Positions 25,358 to 33,085 are shown, counted from the first letter of the stretch. The stretch: DNA of 50,883 bases from Candidatus Nomurabacteria bacterium (GCA_026395915.1 JAPLXU010000017.1:3023-53905), one strand, 5' to 3'. The notes: a model not told the origin generated them from the sequence alone. Made by a program: numbers and translations.

Positions 25358-25965
25358 TCGTAAATTAATGTTTGTTTTTTAAAATTGTTAATGTCACCAA
25401 AAGTTCCAATTAATAATTCTTTATTTATTATTGGCAGATTCCTGTCAGAAGCATAGTCATTATAACTGCTCCACAAATATTCGGATGGGTGTTTTACGAT
25501 TTTATCTTTAACAGGGTTCATGTGAATGTAAGCTGATGTCCACATTAGTTGAGGATTATTTTCTATTAAAACAGCTTTAAAACAATCTTGAAAAGCATGT
25601 CCTACACGACCATACTTATTATTTATATATTTTGAATAACTTGAACAGACTCTTGAAATTAGTTTTGAAATTGATATATCGCCACACTGTTCAATTAAAA
25701 AGTGAAAATGATTAGGCATAAGGCAAAAAGCATTAATTTTGAATTTACTTTTTCCTTCAGATTTAATTCTTATCCTGGAATAAGGCATACTCAACAATTT
25801 CTCACCCCTCAATTCTTTCTGATCAAATCCTAAAGCTAAGGCAAGTCTAAATAGGAAAGCTTTATAATCTTGATCATCAAAAAATATTTTTTCTTTATTA
25901 TTACCTCTATTATAAATATGGGCAATTGATCCGGCATTAAATTTTTTGTAGTCTCTATTATTCAT
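25339..25965 (-). CDS. REP-associated tyrosine transposase (RAYT, Y1_Tnp)
   Basis: A 208-aa IS200/IS605-like single-strand transposase of the RAYT clade: AHIYNRGNNKEKIFF near the N terminus, the HUH motif in MPNHFHFLIEQ (H86, H88), the candidate nucleophile region SSYSKYINNKYGRVGHAFQ (Y113 or Y118), and YIHMNPVKDKIVKHPSEYLWSS. RAYTs in Enterobacteria and Pseudomonas are single-copy, domesticated enzymes that bind and move REP palindromes. Here the gene is bracketed by family C palindromes (25337-25357 and 25976-25996), and the same palindrome sits in murC. There are no other transposon ends. It looks intact. Confidence 0.92.
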   Translation of the reverse strand: MNNRDYKKFNAGSIAHIYNRGNNKEKIFFDDQDYKAFLFRLALALGFDQKELRGEKLLSMPYSRIRIKSEGKSKFKINAFCLMPNHFHFLIEQCGDISISKLISRVCSSYSKYINNKYGRVGHAFQDCFKAVLIENNPQLMWTSAYIHMNPVKDKIVKHPSEYLWSSYNDYASDRNLPIINKELLIGTFGDINNFKKQTLIYDVKDGL

Positions 25966-25975
25966 TGTTTTATTA

Positions 25976-25996
25976 TGTCAAAGTGTCTCTTTGACA
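25976..25996 (+). repeat. Palindromic element, family C variant, RAYT 5' flank
   Basis: TGTCAAAG-TGTCT-CTTTGACA, 10 nt upstream of the RAYT start codon. It shares the outer eight bases of each arm with the other two family C copies; the centre differs. Confidence 0.85.
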
Positions 25997-26045
25997 TCAA
26001 GCGATTTTTGTTAATAACTTTAATGCATGTAATGCAATTTCGTAC

Positions 26046-26051
26046 TATAAT
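26046..26051 (+). promoter_or_regulatory. -10 box for a leaderless methyltransferase gene
   Basis: Perfect TATAAT, 6 nt before ATG 26058; it touches a first ATG at 26052, which therefore cannot be the start of a transcript made from this box. Confidence 0.65.
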
Positions 26052-26057
26052 ATGAGT

Positions 26058-26573
26058 ATGTTCACCGATCCCTTAAAAAATTTGAGAGCTTTCGGAATAA
26101 AGGAAAATGATATTGTTGTGGATTTGGGGGCGGGGACTGGATATTATTCCGTTGTCGCTGGAAAGCTCGCGCCAAAGGGAAAAGTCTACGCGGTTGAGTT
26201 ACAGAAAGATTTTTTAGCGACAATAAAAAATAAAGTAAAAGAAGCTCATCTTACTAATGTCGAATGTCTCTCTGGGAATGTCGAAAAAATCGGCGGTACG
26301 AAAATAGGGGACGGTGTTGCTGATGTGGTAATCGCTTCGAATATACTTTTTCAAGTTGAAGACAAAATCCAATTTATCGAAGAAATAAAAAGAATCTTGA
26401 GGCAAAAAGGCAGAGTTTTATTGATCGATTGGTCAGAATCGCCAATCATAGCGACAAAAAATATGATCCAAAAAAACAAGGCGCGCGAGATGTTTGAAAA
26501 AGAAGGTTTCATTTTACAACGTGAAATTGATGCAGGAACGCATCATTATGGTATGATATTAATTAAGTCATAA
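26058..26573 (+). CDS. Class I SAM-dependent methyltransferase
   Basis: A 171-aa Rossmann-fold methyltransferase: motif I VVDLGAGTGYYSVVAGKLAP, acidic loop VYAVELQKDFL, motif II region DGVADVVIASNILFQVED, motif III KRILRQKGRVLLIDWSES. It resembles small Methyltransf_11/UbiE-like enzymes; the acceptor substrate cannot be predicted. ATG 26058 is chosen because TATAAT ends 6 nt upstream; 26052 is the alternative. The solute-binding gene follows after 9 nt. Confidence 0.85.
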   Translation: MFTDPLKNLRAFGIKENDIVVDLGAGTGYYSVVAGKLAPKGKVYAVELQKDFLATIKNKVKEAHLTNVECLSGNVEKIGGTKIGDGVADVVIASNILFQVEDKIQFIEEIKRILRQKGRVLLIDWSESPIIATKNMIQKNKAREMFEKEGFILQREIDAGTHHYGMILIKS

Positions 26574-26582
26574 AGTAAAAAA

Positions 26583-27884
26583 ATGAAAGGAAATTTCCAA
26601 CTTATAATTATAATCGTGTTCATCGCCTTGGCTATTTTTGGCATTTTAGTTTTTTCCGGAGCGATACCAATAGGAAATAATGGCACGCCAGGAAGCTTGG
26701 GCACAGTCGTTTTATGGGGGACAATAAAAGCATCTACAATGGTGCCGATTCTTGAGCAGTTCAATAATGCCAATCCCACTTTTGTCGTGAAATATGTACA
26801 GAAATCGCCGGAGAGTTTTGATCAAGATTTACTTGAAGCGTTAGCAAATGGCGCAGGTCCTGACATGTTTTTCTTGCCGGACAATTTAGCTTTTCATTAC
26901 GCAAATAAAATTGTTTCTATTCCGTACAGCAGTTATCCTCTAGCTTCGTTTAAAAACAATTTCGCCAGCGCAGGGGATGTTTTTCTAACTTCAAAAGGCA
27001 TTTTAGCTTTTCCTTTATCTATTGATCCACTTATGATGTATTACAATCGAAGCATGCTCGATGCGAACGGAATAGTTTCTCCTCCAGTTCTTTGGGACGA
27101 TCTTGTTAACCTTGTGCCGAAACTTACCAAGAAAGACGACTCAAACAAAATAATAAAGAGCGCGGTTGCGCTCGGTCATTTTTCAAATATTACTAATGCT
27201 AAAGATATTTTGGCTGCTCTTTTTATGCAAGCAGGCAATGGAATTATTGCAGAGAGAAACGGAGTTTTCATTTCTGTTCTAAATGGCGATGTTTCTAATC
27301 AAAAATATAATCTTGGTTCAATTTTGAAATTTTATACCGACTTCGCTGATCCAAACAACAAGGATGTGTATTCTTGGAACAAATCATTTCCAAATTCCGA
27401 TGTGGCCTTCTCGGCGGAAAATTTAGCTTTTTATTTTGGTTTTGCGAGCGAACTTAATTCTTTAATCAACAGAAATCCAAATCAAAATTTGGCAGTCGCG
27501 TCCTTTCCTCAAATTAAAGGCGCTAGTTTCAAGTTAACAGACGCTCATGTGACAGGCATAGCCCTTCTTGCTTCTTCTAAAAATTTCAATACGGCTTTTA
27601 CCGCGGCGAGTTTGATGGCGACAGGGAATTTTGCTTCTCAGTTTGTTTTGGCAACTGGTGTGGCGCCTGCGCGCAGAGACTTACTCAAGGTCAAACCAGC
27701 AGACGCATATTCCCCGATTTTTTACGATTCCGCGCTCTATGCGAGAAGTTGGCTTGATCCGTCTGTAGCAGATACTGACAACATTTTTCAAAATATGGTT
27801 GATAAAGTGCTTTCGAACGATATGACTGTTGGTAGCGCGATATCTGATGCGAGTGGCAAGTTGGGATTATTATTGTTACAATAA
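26583..27884 (+). CDS. Extracellular solute-binding protein, family 1
   Basis: A 433-aa protein with an N-terminal membrane anchor (LIIIIVFIALAIFGILVFSG) followed by a periplasmic-binding-protein type 2 fold (sugar-binding family 1): TVVLWGTIKASTMVPILEQFNNANP, EALANGAGPDMFFLPDN, PLSIDPLMMYYNRSMLDANG and FYFGFASELNSLI. It would present a carbohydrate or oligomer to an ABC importer, but no importer permease or ATPase is near. Instead five T4SS-pilin-like genes follow, so it might serve in a DNA or polymer uptake/secretion machine; that is inference. Confidence 0.8.
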   Translation: MKGNFQLIIIIVFIALAIFGILVFSGAIPIGNNGTPGSLGTVVLWGTIKASTMVPILEQFNNANPTFVVKYVQKSPESFDQDLLEALANGAGPDMFFLPDNLAFHYANKIVSIPYSSYPLASFKNNFASAGDVFLTSKGILAFPLSIDPLMMYYNRSMLDANGIVSPPVLWDDLVNLVPKLTKKDDSNKIIKSAVALGHFSNITNAKDILAALFMQAGNGIIAERNGVFISVLNGDVSNQKYNLGSILKFYTDFADPNNKDVYSWNKSFPNSDVAFSAENLAFYFGFASELNSLINRNPNQNLAVASFPQIKGASFKLTDAHVTGIALLASSKNFNTAFTAASLMATGNFASQFVLATGVAPARRDLLKVKPADAYSPIFYDSALYARSWLDPSVADTDNIFQNMVDKVLSNDMTVGSAISDASGKLGLLLLQ

Positions 27885-27892
27885 AGGACGAT

Positions 27893-28303
27893 ATGAAAAA
27901 AATAATCAAATTCTTAATTCCTGTATTCGTGTTTCTAATACTTATCGCGCCGGTTATTTCTTTTGCACAGGCGGATGTGTGGAAAGGGTTAGTTCCACCT
28001 TGTAGCGTAGATCAAATTACAAAGCAATGTGTTTGGGGGTTTAATGAATTAATGACCCTCATTAACACTGTAATTCATTTCATTCTTTTTTATATGGCTA
28101 TTCCGATTGCCGCGGTGATGTTCGTCTATGCCGGTTTTAAAATGGTAACTTCGGGAGGTAGCGCGGAAGCTAGGGGACAAGCGAAGAATATTTTCACAAA
28201 TGCAGTTCTTGGTCTTGTCATAGCCGCCGCCGCTTGGCTTATTATTAGAACGATATTGTCGATTTTAGGTTTTGATGGGGCTTGGATTGGTTTTACAATT
28301 TGA
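27893..28303 (+). CDS. T4SS-pilin-like membrane protein 1
   Basis: A 136-aa exported protein: signal sequence ending FAQAD, two long hydrophobic helices (about 58-85 and 101-125) separated by the polar loop GGSAEARGQAKN. This matches the VirB2/TrbC-like small pilin pattern that is very common in CPR genomes. It is the first of five paralogues in a row. A weak AAGGA lies before the ATG, one of very few SD-like sequences in the window. Confidence 0.7.
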   Translation: MKKIIKFLIPVFVFLILIAPVISFAQADVWKGLVPPCSVDQITKQCVWGFNELMTLINTVIHFILFYMAIPIAAVMFVYAGFKMVTSGGSAEARGQAKNIFTNAVLGLVIAAAAWLIIRTILSILGFDGAWIGFTI

Positions 28304-28305
28304 TG

Positions 28306-28311
28306 TATAAT
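28306..28311 (+). promoter_or_regulatory. -10 box for leaderless pilin-like gene 2
   Basis: Perfect TATAAT 6 nt before ATG 28318, directly after the stop of pilin-like gene 1. Confidence 0.6.
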
Positions 28312-28317
28312 ATAAAA

Positions 28318-28704
28318 ATGACTTTCATAAAGAAAAATTGGTATAAATTTGTTTCGCTATTTTATGTTTTTTCGATGCCTGTGGTTTCTTTTGCACAGAA
28401 TTCAGAGAGCGGTACGCCGTGTGATGTTGCCGGCTCAGGCAAGATCTGTAACCCGTTAAAATCTGGGGTGGTTGATTTTCCGACTTTCTTACAAACTCTT
28501 TTAACGGGTGTACTTAGAATCGGCATACCGATTGTCGCATTGGCTATTATTTACTGCGGTTTTCTTTTTGTGTCAGCGCGTGGCAATTCTGAAAAACTAA
28601 CTAAAGCCAAAGACGCTCTCTTATACACTTTAATCGGCGCGGCGATACTCTTGGGGTCGTGGGCTATCGCGACAATGATATCAGGCACAGTCTTAGCATT
28701 ATGA
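28318..28704 (+). CDS. T4SS-pilin-like membrane protein 2
   Basis: A 128-aa exported protein: signal peptide (WYKFVSLFYVFSMPVVSFAQ), cysteine pair region (GTPCDVAGSGKICNPL) and two hydrophobic helices with the loop ARGNSEKLTKAKD. Same architecture as its neighbours. ATG 28318 is chosen because of the TATAAT 6 nt upstream; an earlier ATG at 28282 overlaps gene 1. It ends with ATGA, overlapping the next start by 4 nt. Confidence 0.7.
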   Translation: MTFIKKNWYKFVSLFYVFSMPVVSFAQNSESGTPCDVAGSGKICNPLKSGVVDFPTFLQTLLTGVLRIGIPIVALAIIYCGFLFVSARGNSEKLTKAKDALLYTLIGAAILLGSWAIATMISGTVLAL

Positions 28705-29108
28705 TTAAATTAAATAAAATAAAATATTTCCTGTTTTCTGTTGTGTTATTTTCTTTTACAATTATACCTACTGCGTTTGCTCTCAATTATACTCCTACCC
28801 AAGTAACTACGGTTGGTTGTTTAGCTATTGATAGTAATTCGAAATTTCAAGACGTTTTGATTTACGCCACCTGTATCATAAACAAGTCAGTTATTCCTCT
28901 CATTTTTGCTCTAGCCGTGGCGTTGTTTGTCTGGGGAGTAGTGCAATATGTCATAAATAGCGATGAAGAGGCAAAAAAAGAAAAGGGCAGGCAGTTTATG
29001 ATCTGGGGGATTATTGCTTTGGCGGTAATGGTTTCAGTTTGGGGATTGGTAAATATTTTAGGGAATACTTTTGGCATAGAAAAAACTATTCCACAAGTTA
29101 AGCCATAG
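28701..29108 (+). CDS. T4SS-pilin-like membrane protein 3
   Basis: A 135-aa exported protein: MIKLNKIKYFLFSVVLFSF signal segment, then two hydrophobic helices around VIPLIFALAVALFVWGVVQYVI and FMIWGIIALAVMVSVWGLVNIL, joined by the charged loop NSDEEAKKEKGRQ. The WGVVQYVI...DEEAKKEKG...WGIIALAVMVSVWGLV pattern is shared with genes 4 and 5. Start chosen at the ATGA overlap with gene 2. Confidence 0.7.
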   Translation: MIKLNKIKYFLFSVVLFSFTIIPTAFALNYTPTQVTTVGCLAIDSNSKFQDVLIYATCIINKSVIPLIFALAVALFVWGVVQYVINSDEEAKKEKGRQFMIWGIIALAVMVSVWGLVNILGNTFGIEKTIPQVKP

Positions 29109-29154
29109 TTGTTTTATTTTGTTCATGATATAATTAAAAGATATTATTATTTAA

Positions 29155-29192
29155 CCTGCCCGCAATGCTTTGCATAGCGATGTAGGCGGGGG
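29155..29192 (+). repeat. Palindromic element, family A, intergenic
   Basis: CCTGCCCGCAATGCTTTGCA...GATGTAGGCGGGGG between pilin-like genes 3 and 4, downstream of a TATAAT (about 29130). Followed by two direct repeats of AGATTATTAGTTA. Confidence 0.85.
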
Positions 29193-29234
29193 TCGGAGAT
29201 TATTAGTTAGATTATTAGTTAAACGTTTACAAAA

Positions 29235-29633
29235 ATGAAAAATAAATTAATTGTTTTGTCGGGTTTTGTTTTAGGTCTTTCGCCAGTTGTGGCATTAGCG
29301 CAAGTCGGGACCGTTGGTGCTACTTCTAATAACTGTGATATTGGTGTAAATGGAACATTGCTTGGAGTATTGTGCAAAATAGGACAGATTCTTAATGCTG
29401 TTGTTCCAGTTTTGATAGCGCTTGGGATAGTCTATTTCGTCTGGGGTGTCATTTCTTATGTAATTGGAACCGATGAAGAAACAAAGAAATCAGCCAGAGA
29501 GAAAATGGTTTATGGAATTATTGGTTTAGCTGTTATTGTCGCTGTTTGGGGACTTGTGAGAATTTTGACAAACACATTTCAAGTTAATAACACTGGACAA
29601 GTAACGCTTCCTACTATTCCGATTGTTCAATAA
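29235..29633 (+). CDS. T4SS-pilin-like membrane protein 4
   Basis: A 132-aa exported protein with signal peptide (MKNKLIVLSGFVLGLSPVVALAQ), a cysteine pair (NNCDIGVNGTLLGVLCKIG) and two hydrophobic helices around VPVLIALGIVYFVWGVISYVI and VYGIIGLAVIVAVWGLVRIL joined by GTDEETKKSAREK. Closely similar to genes 3 and 5. Upstream lies a long spacer with a family A palindrome and AGATTATTAGTTA direct repeats. Confidence 0.72.
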   Translation: MKNKLIVLSGFVLGLSPVVALAQVGTVGATSNNCDIGVNGTLLGVLCKIGQILNAVVPVLIALGIVYFVWGVISYVIGTDEETKKSAREKMVYGIIGLAVIVAVWGLVRILTNTFQVNNTGQVTLPTIPIVQ

Positions 29634-29649
29634 TTTAAGATTATTATGG

Positions 29650-29716
29650 ATCCCGTTAGAAGTCTACTTTCGGGAACCATTTTTAGAGATTATTAGTTAT
29701 TAACTTCTAACGGGAT
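29650..29716 (+). repeat. Inverted repeat between pilin-like genes 4 and 5
   Basis: ATCCCGTTAGAAG (29650-29662) and CTTCTAACGGGAT (29704-29716), 13-bp perfect arms. The right arm ends on the start codon of gene 5. Between them another AGATTATTAGTTA copy lies at about 29686. Confidence 0.8.
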
Positions 29717-30047
29717 GGATTTACTTTCTACCAAAGTAGCCTATGCGACGAGTACAAACTTGAACCAGTTTATAACAAATGTTGATAGCATGATTATAAA
29801 CCCGCTCATAATATTTCTTTTCGCTTTGGCGTTGGTGTATTTTCTTTACGGCTTATTTGAGTTCATCGCTAACGGCGCAAATGACGAGAAAAAAACAACA
29901 GGGAAGAGCCATATGCTTTGGGGGATAGTCGGACTTACCATAATGATGGGGGTTTGGGCTATTTTAGGGATTATCTTGAATACTCTAAACATACAAGATC
30001 AGATAAAGCCTGAACAAGGAGAAGTTAATCTGCCTTCGCCTAAATAA
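29715..30047 (+). CDS. T4SS-pilin-like membrane protein 5
   Basis: A 110-aa protein of the same architecture as genes 1-4, with a shorter N terminus (MDLLSTKVAYATSTNLNQFITN) that lacks a clear signal peptide. Two hydrophobic helices lie around NPLIIFLFALALVYFLYGLFEFI and MLWGIVGLTIMMGVWAILGIIL, with the loop GANDEKKTTGKSH. The start codon is part of the right arm of an inverted repeat, so the true N terminus may have been altered by that element. Confidence 0.68.
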   Translation: MDLLSTKVAYATSTNLNQFITNVDSMIINPLIIFLFALALVYFLYGLFEFIANGANDEKKTTGKSHMLWGIVGLTIMMGVWAILGIILNTLNIQDQIKPEQGEVNLPSPK

Positions 30048-30072
30048 GGAAATAAAATTCTGAAAAAATATA

Positions 30073-30107
30073 AAGAGGGCGTTTCGTTGTTAACGAAACG
30101 CCCTCTT
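30073..30107 (-). terminator. Terminator for the minus-strand membrane gene pair
   Basis: AAGAGGGCGTTTCGTT / AACGAAACGCCCTCTT, 16-bp perfect stem; on the minus strand it is followed by TATATTTTTT. It also blocks readthrough from the pilin-like genes. Confidence 0.85.
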
Positions 30108-30136
30108 GCGTGGCCAGCGCGATTACGGCCATTTGT

Positions 30137-30985
30137 TCATTTTTGAATTGTTACCACTTTATATACCTGCACCCGAAATCTTGGGAGCAGGGGATCCAAA
30201 GAGACAAACTTTGTCTCCCCAGACCGCATAGATGAAGGGGCATGAAAATCTTCCCCTTGTCCTTCCCGGTCGACAATCTGATCGCCGGGGTAGATAATTC
30301 GTAGAGGATGATCTCCCCAGATTATCTTGAACCTGTAGTCAATGATTGTGCTACAGGGTGTTTTTCCTTCGTACATGAGCTCGAGAGCTTCGGCTGTCGT
30401 TGCCGAACTTGCCGAAGTTGATCCCGTTGGCACCGAGTTCGTCGGTGCGGGTTCGGGTGGACCGAAAGCGCCATGCCATATCAATAAGACAGGGCCTCCT
30501 ATAGTCCCATGCTTCTTGAGGTATTTGGTGCTGATTTCCTCCCGATTTGGCAAGGTTTTGGCGTAGGTTGGAAATCCTAACTGTACAGTCAGGACTAAGA
30601 AGGCAATTGCCAAAACGATTCCTATTGTCAACCAACGATTTCCTTTCACCGACACGTAGGCTAATCCGGCTGAGAATAAGATGGCGATAGCATTCCATGC
30701 TAACGACAACTTTTCTGGGCGATGGGGGATAAGCAGTCCTTCTAGGATGCTTCCGAGGAGCATTAAGACAAGGAATATTGCTACTCCCATGCTTGCTTTT
30801 ACTAGAATCTCCATAACTCCCCAAAAGCTCTTGACTCCATCGTCTCCAATGTTTTTCTTCACTATAACGGCAAAGAAAACCGCGAGGATTAATGTTAGTA
30901 CTGCCAGCAATCCCCTAACTGGTAGTCCTATTGTCAGCAAGACAGCAAGTATGATGATCGAGATGATCGCGCCAATTTTTTTCAT
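30137..30985 (-). CDS. Membrane protein of unknown function, 282 aa
   Basis: About six hydrophobic segments in the first 150 residues (IGAIISIIILAVLLTIGLPVRG, LLAVLTLILAVFFAVIV, GVAIFLVLMLLGSILEGLL, AIAILFSAGLAYVSV, LTIGIVLAIAFLVLTV), then a soluble C-terminal domain with a serine/threonine linker (about 185-205) and a beta-rich end (IIWGDHPLRIIYPGDQIVDREG). No family recognised. A 17-nt palindrome GAGACAAA-C-TTTGTCTC (30199-30215) lies in the coding end. It is cotranscribed with the next gene (16-nt gap) from a strong promoter at 31841. Confidence 0.6.
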   Translation of the reverse strand: MKKIGAIISIIILAVLLTIGLPVRGLLAVLTLILAVFFAVIVKKNIGDDGVKSFWGVMEILVKASMGVAIFLVLMLLGSILEGLLIPHRPEKLSLAWNAIAILFSAGLAYVSVKGNRWLTIGIVLAIAFLVLTVQLGFPTYAKTLPNREEISTKYLKKHGTIGGPVLLIWHGAFGPPEPAPTNSVPTGSTSASSATTAEALELMYEGKTPCSTIIDYRFKIIWGDHPLRIIYPGDQIVDREGQGEDFHAPSSMRSGETKFVSLDPLLPRFRVQVYKVVTIQK

Positions 30986-31001
30986 ATCTGTTGTTCCTTT
31001 C

Positions 31002-31667
31002 TTATGCGAGTTTGCTTCTGAACAGTGTTTTCAGCAAGATTTCGCCGATCTCGACTACAAGGTCCCATTTTGCGAACTCCCAGAAACCTAGTTTCGCATG
31101 TGGAGCCGAAGTACTTGCACTTTCAGCATGTGCAGTTACTTCAGGAGCTTTACGGCGACGTTCTTCGACAGCTTCATCATGGTGTTTCCTGATTAGATCT
31201 TGGATCTTCTTGATTACGTTCTTGAATTCATCTGCAAACGCAAACCAGAAGAATCCAAAAGTTAAGAATGCCATGAAGAATGATTCTTTCCACCAGAACC
31301 AGCTTATCCTGTTAGGATTTTTTTCTGATTCCAACCAGCCGATGATTTTCTTGACGACTGATTCACCGATGGTGATTGTGCTAAGGAACTTCCTGATCGA
31401 TTCCATCAGCCAATCTGGTATCCATGATGTCCATAGGGGCGGTCCCCAATTGAACAGAGCAATCACACATGTGACCGCTGTGCTCGCTAGCAAGACAAAC
31501 CACCAGTTGTTTTCGTTCCAGTAGGCCTTTCTGGCCCTTTTCCCTCGCCACCATGCGGTGAGGGCGATGGCTATCGCTCCCACCACGAGACACACAATTA
31601 GCCATATTGTGGAGGCAAGAAGGGTGTGTTGTCCCTTCTCAATCCATTGAAGAAAAGTTCGATTCAT
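31002..31667 (-). CDS. Membrane protein of unknown function, 221 aa
   Basis: Three or four transmembrane helices (ASTIWLIVCLVVGAIAIALTAWW, WWFVLLASTAVTCVIALFNW, WKESFFMAFLTFGFFWFAFA), a tryptophan-rich extracytoplasmic segment (GPPLWTSWIPDW), a basic coiled segment (NVIKKIQDLIRKHHDEAVEERRRK) and an amphipathic end. No family recognised. It is the first gene of a two-gene operon with a long leader of about 165 nt. Confidence 0.6.
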   Translation of the reverse strand: MNRTFLQWIEKGQHTLLASTIWLIVCLVVGAIAIALTAWWRGKRARKAYWNENNWWFVLLASTAVTCVIALFNWGPPLWTSWIPDWLMESIRKFLSTITIGESVVKKIIGWLESEKNPNRISWFWWKESFFMAFLTFGFFWFAFADEFKNVIKKIQDLIRKHHDEAVEERRRKAPEVTAHAESASTSAPHAKLGFWEFAKWDLVVEIGEILLKTLFRSKLA

Positions 31668-31834
31668 ATTTTCTTTCTTTCTCTTTGTGCTCCGACCTAG
31701 GGTCGGAGCGGGTTGTTGTTATTTACGTTAAATGTTTTGAGCGAACGGGTCGCCCGCTAAAAAGCCAAAGCCATTTTCAGCTACTTGGCGGGCAAACCAT
31801 TCACATTTAACCTTGTTTTCAAAGATCAGTTTAC
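31668..31834 (-). promoter_or_regulatory. Structured 5' leader of the membrane gene pair
   Basis: No ORF. On the minus strand it contains GCCCGCCAAGTAGCTGAAAA...TTTAGCGGGC (about 31751-31792) and a perfect hairpin GCTCCGACC...GGTCGGAGC (about 31689-31709) just before the start. In a genome with mostly leaderless genes this long leader stands out. No known riboswitch class recognised. Confidence 0.4.
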
Positions 31835-31840
31835 CGCCGT

Positions 31841-31869
31841 AGTATATCATGAAACAAAATAAAAGTCAA
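31841..31869 (-). promoter_or_regulatory. Strong sigma-70-type promoter
   Basis: Minus strand: TTGACT (31869-31864), 17-nt spacer, TATACT (31846-31841). Confidence 0.8.
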
Positions 31870-31913
31870 CATTGATTTAATATCATACTTGATAGATAAT
31901 CAATGCATAACTA

Positions 31914-31962
31914 TGAAAAAGACCCTTATGCAGATACGTCTGCATCGGGGGCTTTTTCTTTT
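31914..31962 (-). terminator. Terminator after the NYN gene
   Basis: GAAAAAGACCC...GGGGGCTTTTTC with an inner hairpin GCAGA-TACG-TCTGC; T run on both strands. It overlaps the NYN gene stop by a base. Confidence 0.65.
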
Positions 31963-32444
31963 TAGTGTGTTTTTGAAAATTTATGATAATGCTCGTTTAA
32001 AAAAGTTATTTCTATATTTTTATTTCTTAATAAGATTGAACACTTGTTCTCATCCGGTGCTAGAATGCAGTTCATTGATTTATTTTCTTCTAAAAATTTT
32101 ACTAAACAACCGAAATCTCCATCGCCCGTGATTAAGATACAGGAAGTGAATGCTTTGGTGTAAAAATCTGAAACCGTTTTCAATACAAGTTCTGCATCAC
32201 AATTACCTTTAATTGTTCCACCAACAGAAACAGTTTGTTTAAAAACCAAAATGAAACCGCATTCTTGTAGGTATTCGTAAAATTTCACTCTTTCTGGAAC
32301 AAGTCCAATGAATAAATATATATTTTGCGGATTATATTTTTGGCGCAACCATCCTCTAAATTTTTTATAGTCTATTTCAAATCCAAGCTCTTTGGCTCCA
32401 CGGTATAGATTATTTCCATCAATATATATGTTTACTTTATTCAT
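31962..32444 (-). CDS. NYN-domain (DUF88/LabA-like) putative RNase
   Basis: A 160-aa PIN-like NYN protein. Acidic catalytic residues are visible in VNIYIDGNNLY (D9), KGNCDAELVLKTV and ILITGDGDFGCLVKFLEE, matching the NYN motifs that bind metal for RNA cleavage. There are no extra domains. Function in RNA processing or decay is expected from the family. Single-gene unit bounded by terminators on both sides. Confidence 0.85.
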   Translation of the reverse strand: MNKVNIYIDGNNLYRGAKELGFEIDYKKFRGWLRQKYNPQNIYLFIGLVPERVKFYEYLQECGFILVFKQTVSVGGTIKGNCDAELVLKTVSDFYTKAFTSCILITGDGDFGCLVKFLEENKSMNCILAPDENKCSILLRNKNIEITFLNEHYHKFSKTH

Positions 32445-32510
32445 GTAGATTATTTTATCATAAAATTTGCAAATGGAGGTATCAGAAATGAAAAATAGTT
32501 TTAAATCATA

Positions 32511-32547
32511 AGCAAAAAAGCCTCCCGAGATGGGAGGCTTTTTTGCT
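32511..32547. terminator. Bidirectional terminator
   Basis: AGCAAAAAAGCCTCCC / GGGAGGCTTTTTTGCT, 16-bp stem with a short GAGAT loop. Confidence 0.9.
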
Positions 32548-32560
32548 GTGTTTTTTATGA

Positions 32561-33043
32561 TTAGGCGTGTTTCAGTGGAGTTGAATTATATTTTTCATTA
32601 CCGCCATAGACCCTTCTCACCAAAATAACTATTATCAAAATAATTATTGCGACAAAGATCCATTGTATCAGGCTGTTGGGCAAGAAACTGTTTGAGCCGA
32701 ATATGGCGTTTGCCGCGAGATTGTTGTTATTTTCGTTTGCTTTAGAGACTTCTCCACTCATGGTGACATTAGAAGTTTTTTTTACGCTTGCATTGGAATT
32801 ATTTGTGCTCGTATTAGAATTGTTAGAACTTTGGTTGGTTGGATTTATAACTGGTGTTGGATTATTTGTTACTGGTTGGCTATAGGCATTATTATAAACA
32901 GTGTTGCAACCGCCTTCACTACAAGAAGTAGAATTATAACTATTATAACCATAACTTTGGGTAGGAGACATAATCATCAAAGAAGCTGAAACAGCCAATA
33001 TTCCTAAATTGAAAATTATTGATTTTGTGTTTATTTTATTCAT
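32561..33043 (-). CDS. Secreted/anchored low-complexity protein
   Basis: A 160-aa protein with a signal peptide (NLGILAVSASLMIMSPTQSYG), a cysteine pair (TSCSEGGCNT), an asparagine/serine/threonine-rich linker (about 60-105) and a C-terminal transmembrane helix (IQWIFVAIIILIIVILVRRVYGG). It would display the N/S/T-rich part outside. ATG 33043 is chosen over 33067 because TATACT ends 8 nt upstream; the longer form would read through the promoter. Confidence 0.65.
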   Translation of the reverse strand: MNKINTKSIIFNLGILAVSASLMIMSPTQSYGYNSYNSTSCSEGGCNTVYNNAYSQPVTNNPTPVINPTNQSSNNSNTSTNNSNASVKKTSNVTMSGEVSKANENNNNLAANAIFGSNSFLPNSLIQWIFVAIIILIIVILVRRVYGGNEKYNSTPLKHA

Positions 33044-33051
33044 ACAGTTAG

Positions 33052-33080
33052 AGTATATCATATTCATATATAAATGTCAA
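33052..33080 (-). promoter_or_regulatory. Consensus promoter with leaderless start
   Basis: Minus strand TTGACA (33080-33075), 17-nt spacer, TATACT (33057-33052), then 8 nt to the ATG at 33043. Confidence 0.85.
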
Positions 33081-33085
33081 GCAAA

